In this document: piece after piece, positions 1 to 7,218 of the stretch
How the letters are laid out: each line of letters starts with the position of its first letter
How positions within the stretch are numbered: the stretch's first letter is position 1
Made by a program: the position numbers and the translations under genes
NCBI GenBank assembly: GCA_947254205.1
Contig: CAMYCE010000082.1
Location: 1-10,052, forward strand
DNA length: 10,052 nt
Source of the DNA: an uncultured Prevotellaceae bacterium
GTDB lineage: Bacteria; Bacteroidota; Bacteroidia; Bacteroidales; Muribaculaceae
Direction: 5' to 3'
Notes under the pieces: model-generated
What the model was told of the DNA's origin: nothing
Databases searched by the model: none
Seen by the model: only the letters and a program-made list of their open reading frames with translations

Positions 1-1
1 G

Positions 2-3000
2 TGCAATAACAGCATTAGCTTTCATCGCATCTGTAATAGACACAACTTCATCATCTGTCAAAGACGTTTTCTCTTGCTTCGCCTTGAGAAGTGCTTCATC
101 GTGAATTTGCTTGATGCTGTTCCAGTAATCCATCTCGGCTTGTGCAGTCTGCAAGTTTTCTTGCCACTCGGCTTGCTTGCGCTTATAGTCGGCAATGCTG
201 GTGCCAATCTTGGGCTTCTTGCCCTCGATTTTCTTAACTGCATTTTGCTTGTCGGCAATCATGTTTTCAACAAAGGCGTTGGCCTCCTCGGTGTCGAGTT
301 CGCTTTCTTGCTTGTTGTAGATGTAATCGTGCGCCCTCTGTGGTGTCGCCTTGCCCCAGTCGGGTTCTTCAGTGGGCTTGCCCTTGGCATCATCCACCAT
401 GGGCATAGCATCTGATTGCGCTTGCTCTACCTCGGCTGTGGGTTGCTCTACCTCGGCTGTGGGTTGCGCTTGCTCTGCCTCGGCTATGGCGTTCTCTGCT
501 TGTGGCTCGGTGGCAACGTCAGCAGTGGGCTGTTGCTCTGCTTGGGGGGCTGTGGGCTTTTCTTCGGTTTGCTCCGTTTCAGGTTGCTTAGGCTCTATTT
601 CAGCTTCTTCTTTCGTCTTTGCTTCCACCGGTGCCTGCTCTTGCTCGGCTTGTTGCGATACACGGCTCATCGTCTCGGCATCACTCCAGCGTTGTAAAAG
701 TTCTTTTGGCATCACAATGGGCTTCCCATCTTCGGTGGCCTGCTTCCCGTCGAGTATCACCTGCACAATGTTCTCATCGGCCTGCACTACCTGCACAGTG
801 TGCTTCTGTCCGTTGTCATCGAGCAGTGCATACCGGTCGCCTTGCTTAAATTGCAAAGTTCCATCTATCAAGTCGCCCTCTTGGGTGGCAATAGCGTCCT
901 CTATGGTTGCGCCTGCCGTTTCCTTGGCTTCGGTGGCACTCACCGGGTCTTCCACCTTGAATATGGCAGAGCTGGAGGTGAACTCCGACTTGCCTGTCTC
1001 GGCATCAACTACAATCACACTCTTGTCGCTCCTGAATGGGTCAACGGCTTTGCCATCGTCAGCCATCACCACATTGCCGTGGGTTATATAGACAACCCGC
1101 CCGTCTTGCATCTGTGCACGGTGCAACATTCCCGACTGCTCGTTGGTGCGTGCGTCAATCTGCCTGTCGCTCTCTTTCACGGCATCGTCGATGTTGTCAT
1201 GTACACGCTCAATCATTCCGTCATATCTCGCCTTGGCGTTGATGTAGTCATTGAGGACTTGGTGTTGCTCTTGCGACAACTCACCGCCATCAATTATATT
1301 TAATATGCCTTGATAGTCTCCATTGTCGGCAAGTGAAGCTATTTCTTCGCTCATAGCCTTTACCAAATTCTCACGGCTCTGTTGCATCTCGTGCTTAACC
1401 GTGGCCTTGTCGCTGTTTTCGGTATTGTAACCTTGCTCTCGGCTCTCGTCAACCAACATCAACAATTCTTCTTGTCGCTCTTGTGGTGTGCGTGTCTTGT
1501 TCTTGGCTTCTTTTTGTTCAGGGAACAGGCGTTGCACATATTCATCTACCGCTTTTTGCTCGGCTTCGGTTCTGCGTATTCTTCGCTTTGATATGGCACT
1601 ATCAACATCAACGCCGTGCTTCTCGGCTATCTCGGTGCGGATAGCTTCAGGTGTCTCTACATCGAGAGTGCTATTTTTCAACGCTTCATCAATACGTGCC
1701 ATAACATCACGCCCAGTTTCGCTCAATTCCTCGACATTTCTGTTTTTCGCTTTTCGGTATGCACGCATGAGCATCACAGGGTCGGCTTGCAGTTCCCGGC
1801 CGACATTAGTGCATGCATCGAGAAGTTTTCTCTGTTCTGCTTCTGCACCCTTGTACCTCTCGCCAATTTCAACAGAGTTTAGCTCGACAAGTCGATCGAT
1901 TTTGTCAACTTCATTCTCCGCTTGTTTTTTGCTTTTAAAGGTTCTACTTGTGATTACGCCATTAAAGCCTTCCGACCGCACTGTGAATGTGCCATCGGGG
2001 TTTTTAGTCATACTACTGCCCATCACTGTACTCATCTGCAGTTTTCGCCCTGTGGCATAGTAGTACATCTTGGAGCGTGATGCCTCGCTGATAGTGGTGT
2101 CTTCAATCATTTCTTGCAGTTTGCTTTTCACTGCGTCATAGCCCTCTCCATGCTTGGAGAGAGAAGTGTTGTCACGCACGGTGCGCCCCTGCTCATCAAT
2201 GATGTGACCGGTGTTGTGTTTTTCTGTGTTTTCTGCATCTTTCACCAGCTCGACGAGGTTTCCGTATCCGGCATTCATGAGCTCTTTTTCTTCGTCTTTC
2301 GTGAGTGTCAGCCCTGCACCTCCGTCGGCACGCGCTCTCAGGCGTGTCTCGAAGCCACGCAGACGCTCCATGCGTGACTGCGCATTTTTGTAGGAAAACA
2401 TGTCGCCAATTACGGCCTTTCCTGTTTTTAAGGCGCGTGGTCCTTTAAAGACAAACGCCATGGCCACATAGTTAGTCCACACGTCCATCTTGTCACGGCC
2501 ACCCTCAATCCATTCAGGGATTGAGAAGATTGTACCCTCCGCAAGTGGTGTGACTACATATTCCGCACTCCTTATGCCAACTTTGCCTACCGTGCTTTTT
2601 GTAGCCCGTGCAAGTCGGGTAGAGAGAGTCTTGCCCACGGGAGATAGCCAACCGATAGCAGCACCCATTTTAGCACCATGGAGAGCGGATTTACGTACCT
2701 CCTCGATGCTGTACCCCTCATTTTCGCCTGTCTTCGGATTGATGTGTCCGCCCATCTGATATTGCCCGATGGCTTCTTTTGCAGACTGGTATGTGCCAAA
2801 GTTCGCCCCACCTTCAACCATGCCGACCAGCATTTTGTCTGCGAGTGCATTTATACCCTTGAGTTTCAAGCCACCTGAACGCATATAAGCTCCCGCAACA
2901 GTCTTGCCAAAAACTTTGGGAAGTGCTTTGCCTGCGAGTGTATTTATACCCTTGACTGCCAAGCCACCTGCACGCATATAAGCTCCCGCAACAGCCTTGC

Positions 3001-4240
3001 CAACGTTCATGGAAAGTACTTTGCCTGCGAGTGCAGTTGTACCCTTGACTGCCAAGCCACCTGCACCCATAGAAAGCACCGTTACGGGGTCTACTGCATA
3101 TCCCACCACGTCTCCGGCGAAGCCAAGTACCGTGCGCCCAAATCCTCCCTGCTTCTCATACCGCTGTGTAGCCTCTTGCTCGGCTTGCATTGTTCCCACG
3201 CTCCCTGCCTTGCTCCGTGCAAAACCTTTCGTGAGCATCAATATTGAATTGCCCTCTGCAATCCTTTGTGCAAGAAATTCGAGGTTACTCTTGGGCATCT
3301 TTTTCTGCACTGCAAGGTCGTACATCTTTTGGTCGCTCACTTGGCGTGCATAGGCTCTTGCAACTCGCTCCACCTCATTCGCGGGGGCTTTGGGATATTT
3401 CGCTTTTAGTTGATTGCGATATTGAGCTATAAGGGCACTTTGCTTCTTTGCGCCCAAGTTATTCCACGCATCATCACACATTTTTGTCAAGTCATGCTCT
3501 CGCAAATCATTCACCATCTTGGTTTCTGTGAGTTGGCTTGCGTTCATGACGTGAGCCTCGGGGCCCATCGACAACAGCCCGTCACCATACATTTTGCTTG
3601 CATCTTTTTCAATACCGGCTCTCATGCGCTTGTCGGCAGACTGCCACGCTTGCTCATAGGGCAATGCTTCAGCTTTCTTTCGTTTTGCTTGCGTGGCGAG
3701 CTTTTTCGCTTCGGCTCTGACTTTGCGTTCAATGCGCTTGTGCTCTTTGTTGAGTGGAGAGATGTTGAGTTGCGCAACCTGTGCAGTTTGGTCGGCTGGG
3801 GCTACAATCGGGTTTTGCAGTGGTTTTCCTGCCCACCTCATCATGTCCGCCATTGTCGCCCTTGGTTTTGAGGTGGGAGGCGTGGTCCTCTGTTTTGAGG
3901 TGGGAGGCGTGGTTGTCTGTTTTGGTGGTGCACTTGCCATGCTCCTCAATCTATTCACAGCCCCACCGCCTTGTGCTGTCGCCTGCCTCTGTGGTTGTGG
4001 CTGTGGTTGCTTCGCCACTCTCGGCTGGGGAGTGGCTGTCCTCGCTGGCTGTGCGATGCCTATATTTTGGTTAAACTGTGAAAAACTCTCGTTACCCGAC
4101 TTGCCGAAAGTATTCACATAATTTTGGTAAAACATGCTTCGCTTGCCACTATCTTGCATGTCACGCTTAAAAGTAGCATAGTCGGGGAGGTCGGCATATT
4201 TCTTTGCCTTGTTGTAGTATTGTAAAAGTTTGTCTGCCAT
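2..4240 (-). CDS. Giant phage protein, probable internal virion/polyvalent protein (C-terminus beyond window)
   Basis: The frame opens at ATG 4238-4240 (MADKLLQYYNK) and stays open for 1413 codons to the left edge, so the protein is longer than 1413 aa. I translated along it and spot-checked the frame near 3297, 2034, 1270 and 3. Visible parts are: a short helical start; a P/Q/T-rich linker at about aa 60-140 with a 9-residue repeat (TTPPTSK); a Lys/Glu-rich helical part; a Gly/Ala/Val-rich hydrophobic segment at about aa 370-470 with a 31-aa tandem repeat; long charged helices; a probable beta-rich part at about aa 1040-1185 (ITHGNVVMADDGKAV, then GDRYALLDDNG); an acidic E/Q/P/T linker at about aa 1195-1270; and a charged helical end. 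Known: podovirus ejection proteins and phage polyvalent proteins are this large and modular. Inferred: it enters the cell with, or channels, phage DNA. No catalytic motif was recognised. It starts 21 nt after the 473-aa gene, so the two are probably cotranscribed. A tape-measure or other structural role is the alternative. Confidence 0.85.
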   Translation of the reverse strand, partial: MADKLLQYYNKAKKYADLPDYATFKRDMQDSGKRSMFYQNYVNTFGKSGNESFSQFNQNIGIAQPARTATPQPRVAKQPQPQPQRQATAQGGGAVNRLRSMASAPPKQTTTPPTSKQRTTPPTSKPRATMADMMRWAGKPLQNPIVAPADQTAQVAQLNISPLNKEHKRIERKVRAEAKKLATQAKRKKAEALPYEQAWQSADKRMRAGIEKDASKMYGDGLLSMGPEAHVMNASQLTETKMVNDLREHDLTKMCDDAWNNLGAKKQSALIAQYRNQLKAKYPKAPANEVERVARAYARQVSDQKMYDLAVQKKMPKSNLEFLAQRIAEGNSILMLTKGFARSKAGSVGTMQAEQEATQRYEKQGGFGRTVLGFAGDVVGYAVDPVTVLSMGAGGLAVKGTTALAGKVLSMNVGKAVAGAYMRAGGLAVKGINTLAGKALPKVFGKTVAGAYMRSGGLKLKGINALADKMLVGMVEGGANFGTYQSAKEAIGQYQMGGHINPKTGENEGYSIEEVRKSALHGAKMGAAIGWLSPVGKTLSTRLARATKSTVGKVGIRSAEYVVTPLAEGTIFSIPEWIEGGRDKMDVWTNYVAMAFVFKGPRALKTGKAVIGDMFSYKNAQSRMERLRGFETRLRARADGGAGLTLTKDEEKELMNAGYGNLVELVKDAENTEKHNTGHIIDEQGRTVRDNTSLSKHGEGYDAVKSKLQEMIEDTTISEASRSKMYYYATGRKLQMSTVMGSSMTKNPDGTFTVRSEGFNGVITSRTFKSKKQAENEVDKIDRLVELNSVEIGERYKGAEAEQRKLLDACTNVGRELQADPVMLMRAYRKAKNRNVEELSETGRDVMARIDEALKNSTLDVETPEAIRTEIAEKHGVDVDSAISKRRIRRTEAEQKAVDEYVQRLFPEQKEAKNKTRTPQERQEELLMLVDESREQGYNTENSDKATVKHEMQQSRENLVKAMSEEIASLADNGDYQGILNIIDGGELSQEQHQVLNDYINAKARYDGMIERVHDNIDDAVKESDRQIDARTNEQSGMLHRAQMQDGRVVYITHGNVVMADDGKAVDPFRSDKSVIVVDAETGKSEFTSSSAIFKVEDPVSATEAKETAGATIEDAIATQEGDLIDGTLQFKQGDRYALLDDNGQKHTVQVVQADENIVQVILDGKQATEDGKPIVMPKELLQRWSDAETMSRVSQQAEQEQAPVEAKTKEEAEIEPKQPETEQTEEKPTAPQAEQQPTADVATEPQAENAIAEAEQAQPTAEVEQPTAEVEQAQSDAMPMVDDAKGKPTEEPDWGKATPQRAHDYIYNKQESELDTEEANAFVENMIADKQNAVKKIEGKKPKIGTSIADYKRKQAEWQENLQTAQAEMDYWNSIKQIHDEALLKAKQEKTSLTDDEVVSITDAMKANAVIA
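422..490 (-). repeat. 21-bp tandem repeat (PTAEVEQ) in the giant phage gene
   Basis: TTGCTCTACCTCGGCTGTGGG is present at 422-442 and again, identical, at 443-463; a degenerate copy lies at 470-490. In the protein this reads PTAEVEQ twice, within an acidic E/Q/P/T-rich linker. The change in copy number stays in frame and is likely prone to slippage. Confidence 0.85.
2839..3071 (-). repeat. 93-bp in-frame tandem repeat in the giant phage gene
   Basis: CTGCGAGTG recurs at 2839, 2932 and 3025, a period of exactly 93 bp (31 codons). Two copies are complete and the third covers about 47 bp. The encoded unit is GGLAVKGxxxLAGKxL followed by xxxGKxVAGAYMR (aa 391-468), Gly/Ala-rich and hydrophobic with regularly placed Lys. 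The DNA copies are still very similar, which implies recent duplication or gene conversion. Confidence 0.85.
3866..3913 (-). repeat. 27-bp tandem repeat (TTPPTSK) in the giant phage gene
   Basis: A 21-bp sequence starting TTTTGAGGTGGGAGGCGTGG occurs at 3866 and again at 3893, period 27 bp. The protein reads TTPPTSKQR then TTPPTSKPR, part of the proline/glutamine-rich linker at about aa 109-126. Confidence 0.75.
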
Positions 4241-4261
4241 GTCTTTTTGTGATTAATAGAT

Positions 4262-5683
4262 TTAGTACCACTTGGTCGCTTTCAGTCCCAGTGCCTTGCG
4301 CATCTTTGCGTCCATGTGCCTGAATAGGTAGGCGTTCTCGGAGAGTAGAGCTAATTTTGCATCTTTTGTTTTTGCGTTTTCAAGATTTTGAGCAAGATTG
4401 CTGTAATACATTGCCCTTTCATTTTGTTCTTCTCGTCTGTTCGGCTCATTGCGACCCTCGTGCCACTTCGCTTGCTGTAGGTAAAATTTGCTCGCTTTTT
4501 TGGCTCTTGAAATCATTTCGGGCACTAAAGCAAGTAGCGCGCCCTCTTTTTCCTTGCCGTAGCTATAAATATTTTCATCGGCAAGCCTGATTGTGTATTG
4601 TCCCTTTGTGGAGCCGGTACCGCCACCATGATAGCCACCTCCGCTGTAACTTCTTCGGCTACCGCCACCGCCTCCACGGCCTTTCGAGGCTGAAATAGCA
4701 TTGGCTTGTGCACGCAGGGCTCTCATGCCCTCGTTGTGCTCCTTCTGCATCTGCAACCGCTCTTTTCTGTACTCGGCGTCGGCTTTATCCTTTTCTTCTT
4801 TGCGTTTTTGCTCTTGCGCCCACTGCTTGGCCTTGGCTTTAGCTTGGTCGGCTTTCATGCCTTGCAACATCAAGTCATACTCTTTTCGCTCTTTGAGCTG
4901 GTCAATTTTCATGTTGTAGTCTCGGTCGGCATCTTGCTGTGCCCTGTCCAAGCCCACAGCCTTGAGCCAGCCTTGGTAGTACTCCCGTGCCCTTGCGTCT
5001 CGCTCCGCCTTGATTTTGTCGTAGCGGGCTTGCGCTTTCTCGCTTAGCGAGTTGCGTGGGTCGTAGCTATCAGGGGCATCTCTTGTTGTAAAGTAAAGGT
5101 TGCTCAACGCCTGTATTCCGTCCGATATAGAGCCGAAAATTTTATCGCGCTTCGCCTTTGCTTCTTCACGCTTCATCTCCTCCTCGGTTTTTGGTTTGTT
5201 TGGACCATGCAATTTGAAGAAGTCCTCGTAAAAATGCGTCGGTCTGATTTCGTGGCTCGTGTCGGGTGCAGGGGTTGTCTGTGAGGCTGTGGAAGTTCGC
5301 AGTGATGTCGCCATGTTGCCACTCGCAACTCCACCGGTGGCAAGGGCAGACTGCTGTTGCTCGGTCTCCTTGCTCGGATTTTTCTTTGTTGCCTGTGCTG
5401 TGGTGGGTGTTGCAAGTGGCTGTGTCGTAGGTTGTGCAGTCTGTTGGGAAGCCGTTGTTGCCGGGGCTGTCTGTGACTGCTTGGCCGTGTCGGGCACTGC
5501 AACCTGCTGTTTTGGCTGTAAACCACCTGCCACAGTACCTGTATTTGGTGCTGAAGTGTCCGAGGGTTCAATATTTTGCCCGGCCTGTGCAGTTGTAGGC
5601 TGATTTTGTAGCCCTGCACCCTCATGAGGGGGTGTTTCCAACATTTTGCGCCTTGTTTTCAGTATATCGTCTTTTGCTGGCAT
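4262..5683 (-). CDS. Phage structural/ejection-type coiled-coil protein, 473 aa
   Basis: Complete gene from ATG 5681-5683 to TAA 4262-4264. The start follows an A-rich leader without a clear Shine-Dalgarno. Residues 1-20 are charged. Residues about 20-145 are a disordered T/Q/A/P-rich tail. A conserved-looking globular helical part follows (HFYEDFFKLHG at about 152, then NLYFTTRDAPDSYDP at about 196). Residues about 215-325 are a very charged coiled coil rich in K, E, A, R and Q. Residues about 333-358 form a Gly/Ser/Tyr hinge containing GRGGGGGSRRSYSGGG. A helical C-terminus ends in KATKWY. The NLYFTT...YDP motif followed by a KAERDARAREYY helix resembles, from memory, hypothetical proteins of Bacteroides and Prevotella prophages. 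Its place between the 171-aa and giant proteins suggests the middle member of an ejection set (gp15-like position). That function is inferred. A scaffold or tail-accessory role remains possible. Confidence 0.85.
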   Translation of the reverse strand: MPAKDDILKTRRKMLETPPHEGAGLQNQPTTAQAGQNIEPSDTSAPNTGTVAGGLQPKQQVAVPDTAKQSQTAPATTASQQTAQPTTQPLATPTTAQATKKNPSKETEQQQSALATGGVASGNMATSLRTSTASQTTPAPDTSHEIRPTHFYEDFFKLHGPNKPKTEEEMKREEAKAKRDKIFGSISDGIQALSNLYFTTRDAPDSYDPRNSLSEKAQARYDKIKAERDARAREYYQGWLKAVGLDRAQQDADRDYNMKIDQLKERKEYDLMLQGMKADQAKAKAKQWAQEQKRKEEKDKADAEYRKERLQMQKEHNEGMRALRAQANAISASKGRGGGGGSRRSYSGGGYHGGGTGSTKGQYTIRLADENIYSYGKEKEGALLALVPEMISRAKKASKFYLQQAKWHEGRNEPNRREEQNERAMYYSNLAQNLENAKTKDAKLALLSENAYLFRHMDAKMRKALGLKATKWY

Positions 5684-5738
5684 GTTTTCTTGATTGAGTT
5701 TTTTTATATTTCACGGTTGGTTTTAAACGACTTTCGCT

Positions 5739-6254
5739 TTACAGGGCGATGTCAACACCACCCATTTTCACGTTTCCAAAGTCCATACCTGCGCTCGCAC
5801 CTGCCACGCCTTTGATTGCGTTGCTGATGTGCTGTGCCTTTTGCTTCTGCAAGTCCACGAGTTGAGCGTCGAGACCACTCTTAATTCCGAGATATTTATC
5901 CTCGATGGCGCCTTTCTGGGCTTCGGCTTGGGCGTTGATTGCGCTTGTGGCTTGCGCCAAGGCGTTATTGTTTGCCTGCTGTGCACTCGCCACGCCGGCA
6001 TCTGTGCCTCCCATCACGGCAGAAGTGCCTGCAATGGCCTTGTTGCGTCGCTTGAGGTAGTCTTGCGTCTGCTGTAATATCCGCTGGGCGTCGCCACGCT
6101 GGGTTGCGTCCTCGTTATAGCGTCTGTCATACCAATTTTGATTGTCTTGCTTTTGTTTTTCGACCATTCTCTTGGCCTCTCGCATCGCCTGTGAGGCCTT
6201 GATGCCCCCAAAAATGCTACCTGCTGCACCTATCGCAGCTCCTATTAATCCCAT
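5739..6254 (-). CDS. Small phage internal virion (DNA ejection)-like protein, 171 aa
   Basis: Complete gene from ATG 6252-6254 (MGLIGAAIGAAGSIFGG) to a stop at 5739. Residues 1-17 form a Gly/Ala/Ile glycine-zipper stretch able to insert in a membrane. Residues about 18-65 are a charged helix (MVEKQKQDNQNWYDRRYNED). Residues about 66-145 are Ala/Gln-rich amphipathic helix (AVMGGTDAGVASAQQANNN). The C-terminus is Gly-rich. A short protein with a hydrophobic zipper followed by Ala/Gln helices is the look of podovirus ejection proteins (T7 gp14, P22 gp7) and of microvirus DNA pilot proteins. Its position as first gene before a medium and a giant protein favours the podovirus reading. The 473-aa gene begins 55 nt downstream. 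The fold is inferred from composition and memory of similar Bacteroides prophage proteins, not from a search. Confidence 0.85.
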   Translation of the reverse strand: MGLIGAAIGAAGSIFGGIKASQAMREAKRMVEKQKQDNQNWYDRRYNEDATQRGDAQRILQQTQDYLKRRNKAIAGTSAVMGGTDAGVASAQQANNNALAQATSAINAQAEAQKGAIEDKYLGIKSGLDAQLVDLQKQKAQHISNAIKGVAGASAGMDFGNVKMGGVDIAL

Positions 6255-6279
6255 GATTGTAATATTTATAGTTATTGAG

Positions 6280-6301
6280 CAAAAATAGACGCTTATCTTT
6301 G
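6280..6301. promoter_or_regulatory. Divergent back-to-back -7 boxes between ejection block and terminase-like gene
   Basis: On the plus strand TATCTTTG lies at 6294-6301 and would start RNA near 6308, upstream of the gene at 6371. On the minus strand TATTTTTG lies at 6280-6287 and would start RNA near 6273, just upstream of the ATG at 6254. Both match the Bacteroidota TAnnTTTG -7 consensus. Neither has a good TTTG -33 element at the usual 19-21 nt spacing, so both could be weak or activator-dependent. With only 6 nt between the boxes, the two promoters should compete for polymerase. Confidence 0.4.
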
Positions 6302-6370
6302 CACCGCAGGTTTAAGTATTAACTCCTGTACACATTACTATTTATTACTGATAATTAGATTTTTAGGGAT

Positions 6371-6721
6371 ATGCCGTTCAAAAAAGGGGTGACGACCAAT
6401 CCCAAGGGCAGGGAGGTCGGCTCAAAGAACAAGAAGACGCTCCTCAAGGAGCAAGCCCAAAAAGCAGGTTTAGATGCAGTTAGATTGTTAGCGGAGGCTT
6501 ACGAGGTAGGCCTCAACGATGAGTGCATCACTTTAGTTAAAGATTTTTTCGACCCATCACTCACGGCAAGAGACAGGCTACACTTTTACAACAAGCTCTC
6601 CGAGTACCTCTACCCGAAGCAGAGGAGCACTACGGTGGACTTGACTGCAAAGACCACCACAGCAAGAGAGCTGGAACAGAAGCTCAAAGAACTTGCGGAC
6701 GGAGATACCACGGAGAAGTAA
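6371..6721 (+). CDS. Small terminase subunit-like / DUF5681-like protein, 116 aa
   Basis: ATG at 6371 follows TTTTTAGGGAT; the stop TAA is at 6719-6721. The N-terminus FKKGVTTNPKGREVGSKNKK (aa 3-22) matches the pattern FKKGxxxNPKGRxxGSKNK of DUF5681-type and small-terminase-like phage proteins, a basic segment that probably binds DNA. Helices follow (LLKEQAQKAGLDAVRLLAEA), then a segment like those in phage terminase small subunits (RDRLHFYNKLSEYLYPKQRS at about aa 57-76), and a charged tail. Small terminase subunits recognise phage DNA and pass it to the large subunit for packaging. No large subunit is next to it; it stands alone between its own promoter and a hairpin terminator. At 116 aa it is short for a complete TerS. 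It could instead be a DNA-binding accessory protein. The coding call is firm, the function moderate. Confidence 0.8.
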   Translation: MPFKKGVTTNPKGREVGSKNKKTLLKEQAQKAGLDAVRLLAEAYEVGLNDECITLVKDFFDPSLTARDRLHFYNKLSEYLYPKQRSTTVDLTAKTTTARELEQKLKELADGDTTEK

Positions 6722-6752
6722 ATTTTTATCATATACTCATACACTTGCACTT

Positions 6753-6794
6753 GCACCGATTATTCATGAGAATAGTTGGTGCTGTTTTGTTAAT
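6753..6794 (+). terminator. Rho-independent terminator after the terminase-like gene
   Basis: The arms GCACC-G-ATTATTC (6753-6765) and GAATAGT-T-GGTGC (6770-6782) form a 13-bp stem with two G-T wobbles around an ATGA loop. A T-rich stretch (TGTTTTGTTAAT) follows. It lies about 30 nt past the stop at 6721 and separates that transcript from the small-gene group downstream. Confidence 0.6.
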
Positions 6795-6828
6795 AAATAT
6801 TAATCGTAGTCATTTTATTGTTTGTTTA

Positions 6829-6860
6829 TTTGCAATTATAACAAATCTGTTATATCTTTG
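6829..6860 (+). promoter_or_regulatory. Canonical Bacteroidota promoter for the small-gene group
   Basis: TTTG at 6829-6832 is followed after 20 nt by TATCTTTG at 6853-6860. This is an exact match to the Bacteroidota -33 TTTG and -7 TAnnTTTG elements at the usual spacing. Transcription should start near 6867 and give a leader of about 60 nt before the ATG at 6927. That leader contains a small hairpin (TGAGG/CCTCA, 6891-6907). Confidence 0.7.
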
Positions 6861-6926
6861 TAATGTCAAATTAAAACAAACACTTTTAGATGAGGGGGCT
6901 CACCTCAATAAAAACGAGACAAAAAA

Positions 6927-7169
6927 ATGACAAAGCAAGAATTAACCGACCGACTTCAAGTTTCGCTCACTCGTTCACGTGGTTGCTATGAAGTGACCTA
7001 CCGCACAGCAAGAGGCACATGGCACAACACTTTCACCTACGCACATCTCTATGACCGCTGGCATGACTACATGAGCGGTCCTTGGAATTGCGCAAATTAC
7101 AATGGTTGCACAAAGGCAGACCTCGAAGAACTGAGAAACATTGCCAAGCAAGGTGAGTTGAGAGATTAA
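6927..7169 (+). CDS. Hypothetical protein, 80 aa
   Basis: ATG at 6927 follows an A-rich leader (GAGACAAAAAA) about 60 nt after the predicted start of transcription; the stop is at 7167-7169. It is a small soluble protein rich in aromatic residues: Trp at about positions 32, 45 and 53, and many Tyr and His in the segment TWHNTFTYAHLYDRWHDYM. It has two Cys late in the sequence (NCANYNGC) and an acidic helical end (KADLEELRNIAKQGELRD). I do not recognise the family. It is first in a plus-strand group of small genes typical of accessory cargo next to phage structural modules. The strong promoter and clean reading frame support a real gene. Confidence 0.7.
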   Translation: MTKQELTDRLQVSLTRSRGCYEVTYRTARGTWHNTFTYAHLYDRWHDYMSGPWNCANYNGCTKADLEELRNIAKQGELRD

Positions 7170-7183
7170 AATAAACAAACAAC

Positions 7184-7201
7184 GGGGCGAGCAATCGCCC
7201 C
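7184..7201 (+). terminator. GC hairpin between the 80-aa and 117-aa genes (terminator or attenuator)
   Basis: GGGGCGA (7184-7190) and TCGCCCC (7195-7201) form a perfect 7-bp stem around a GCAA tetraloop. The sequence TTCAAACTTTTT follows and then the ATG at 7219. The T run is interrupted and starts late, so termination may be partial. The stem ends only 17 nt before the next start codon, so it may set the ratio of the upstream to downstream genes. Confidence 0.5.
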
Positions 7202-7218
7202 TTCAAACTTTTTAAAAA

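Noticed and set aside
351..1091. Long plus-strand open frame of 246 codons, rich in Ser, Cys and Ala
   Set aside because: It lies wholly antisense to the giant phage gene, its composition is that of a complement of a Glu/Gln/Ala-rich frame, and no promoter or start context supports it.
2839..3071. Regular repeats that might suggest a CRISPR array
   Set aside because: The period is 93 bp with no unique spacers, and the repeat is in frame inside a protein gene.
5173..5625. Minus-strand 150-codon frame rich in Arg, His, Pro and Gln
   Set aside because: It is a shifted frame within the 473-aa gene; its composition follows from the Gln/Thr/Pro-rich codons of the true frame.
5739..6254. Microvirus DNA pilot protein (VP2-like) for the 171-aa gene
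   Set aside because: The N-terminus is similar in style, but the neighbouring 473-aa and giant genes do not fit the small genome of a microvirus.
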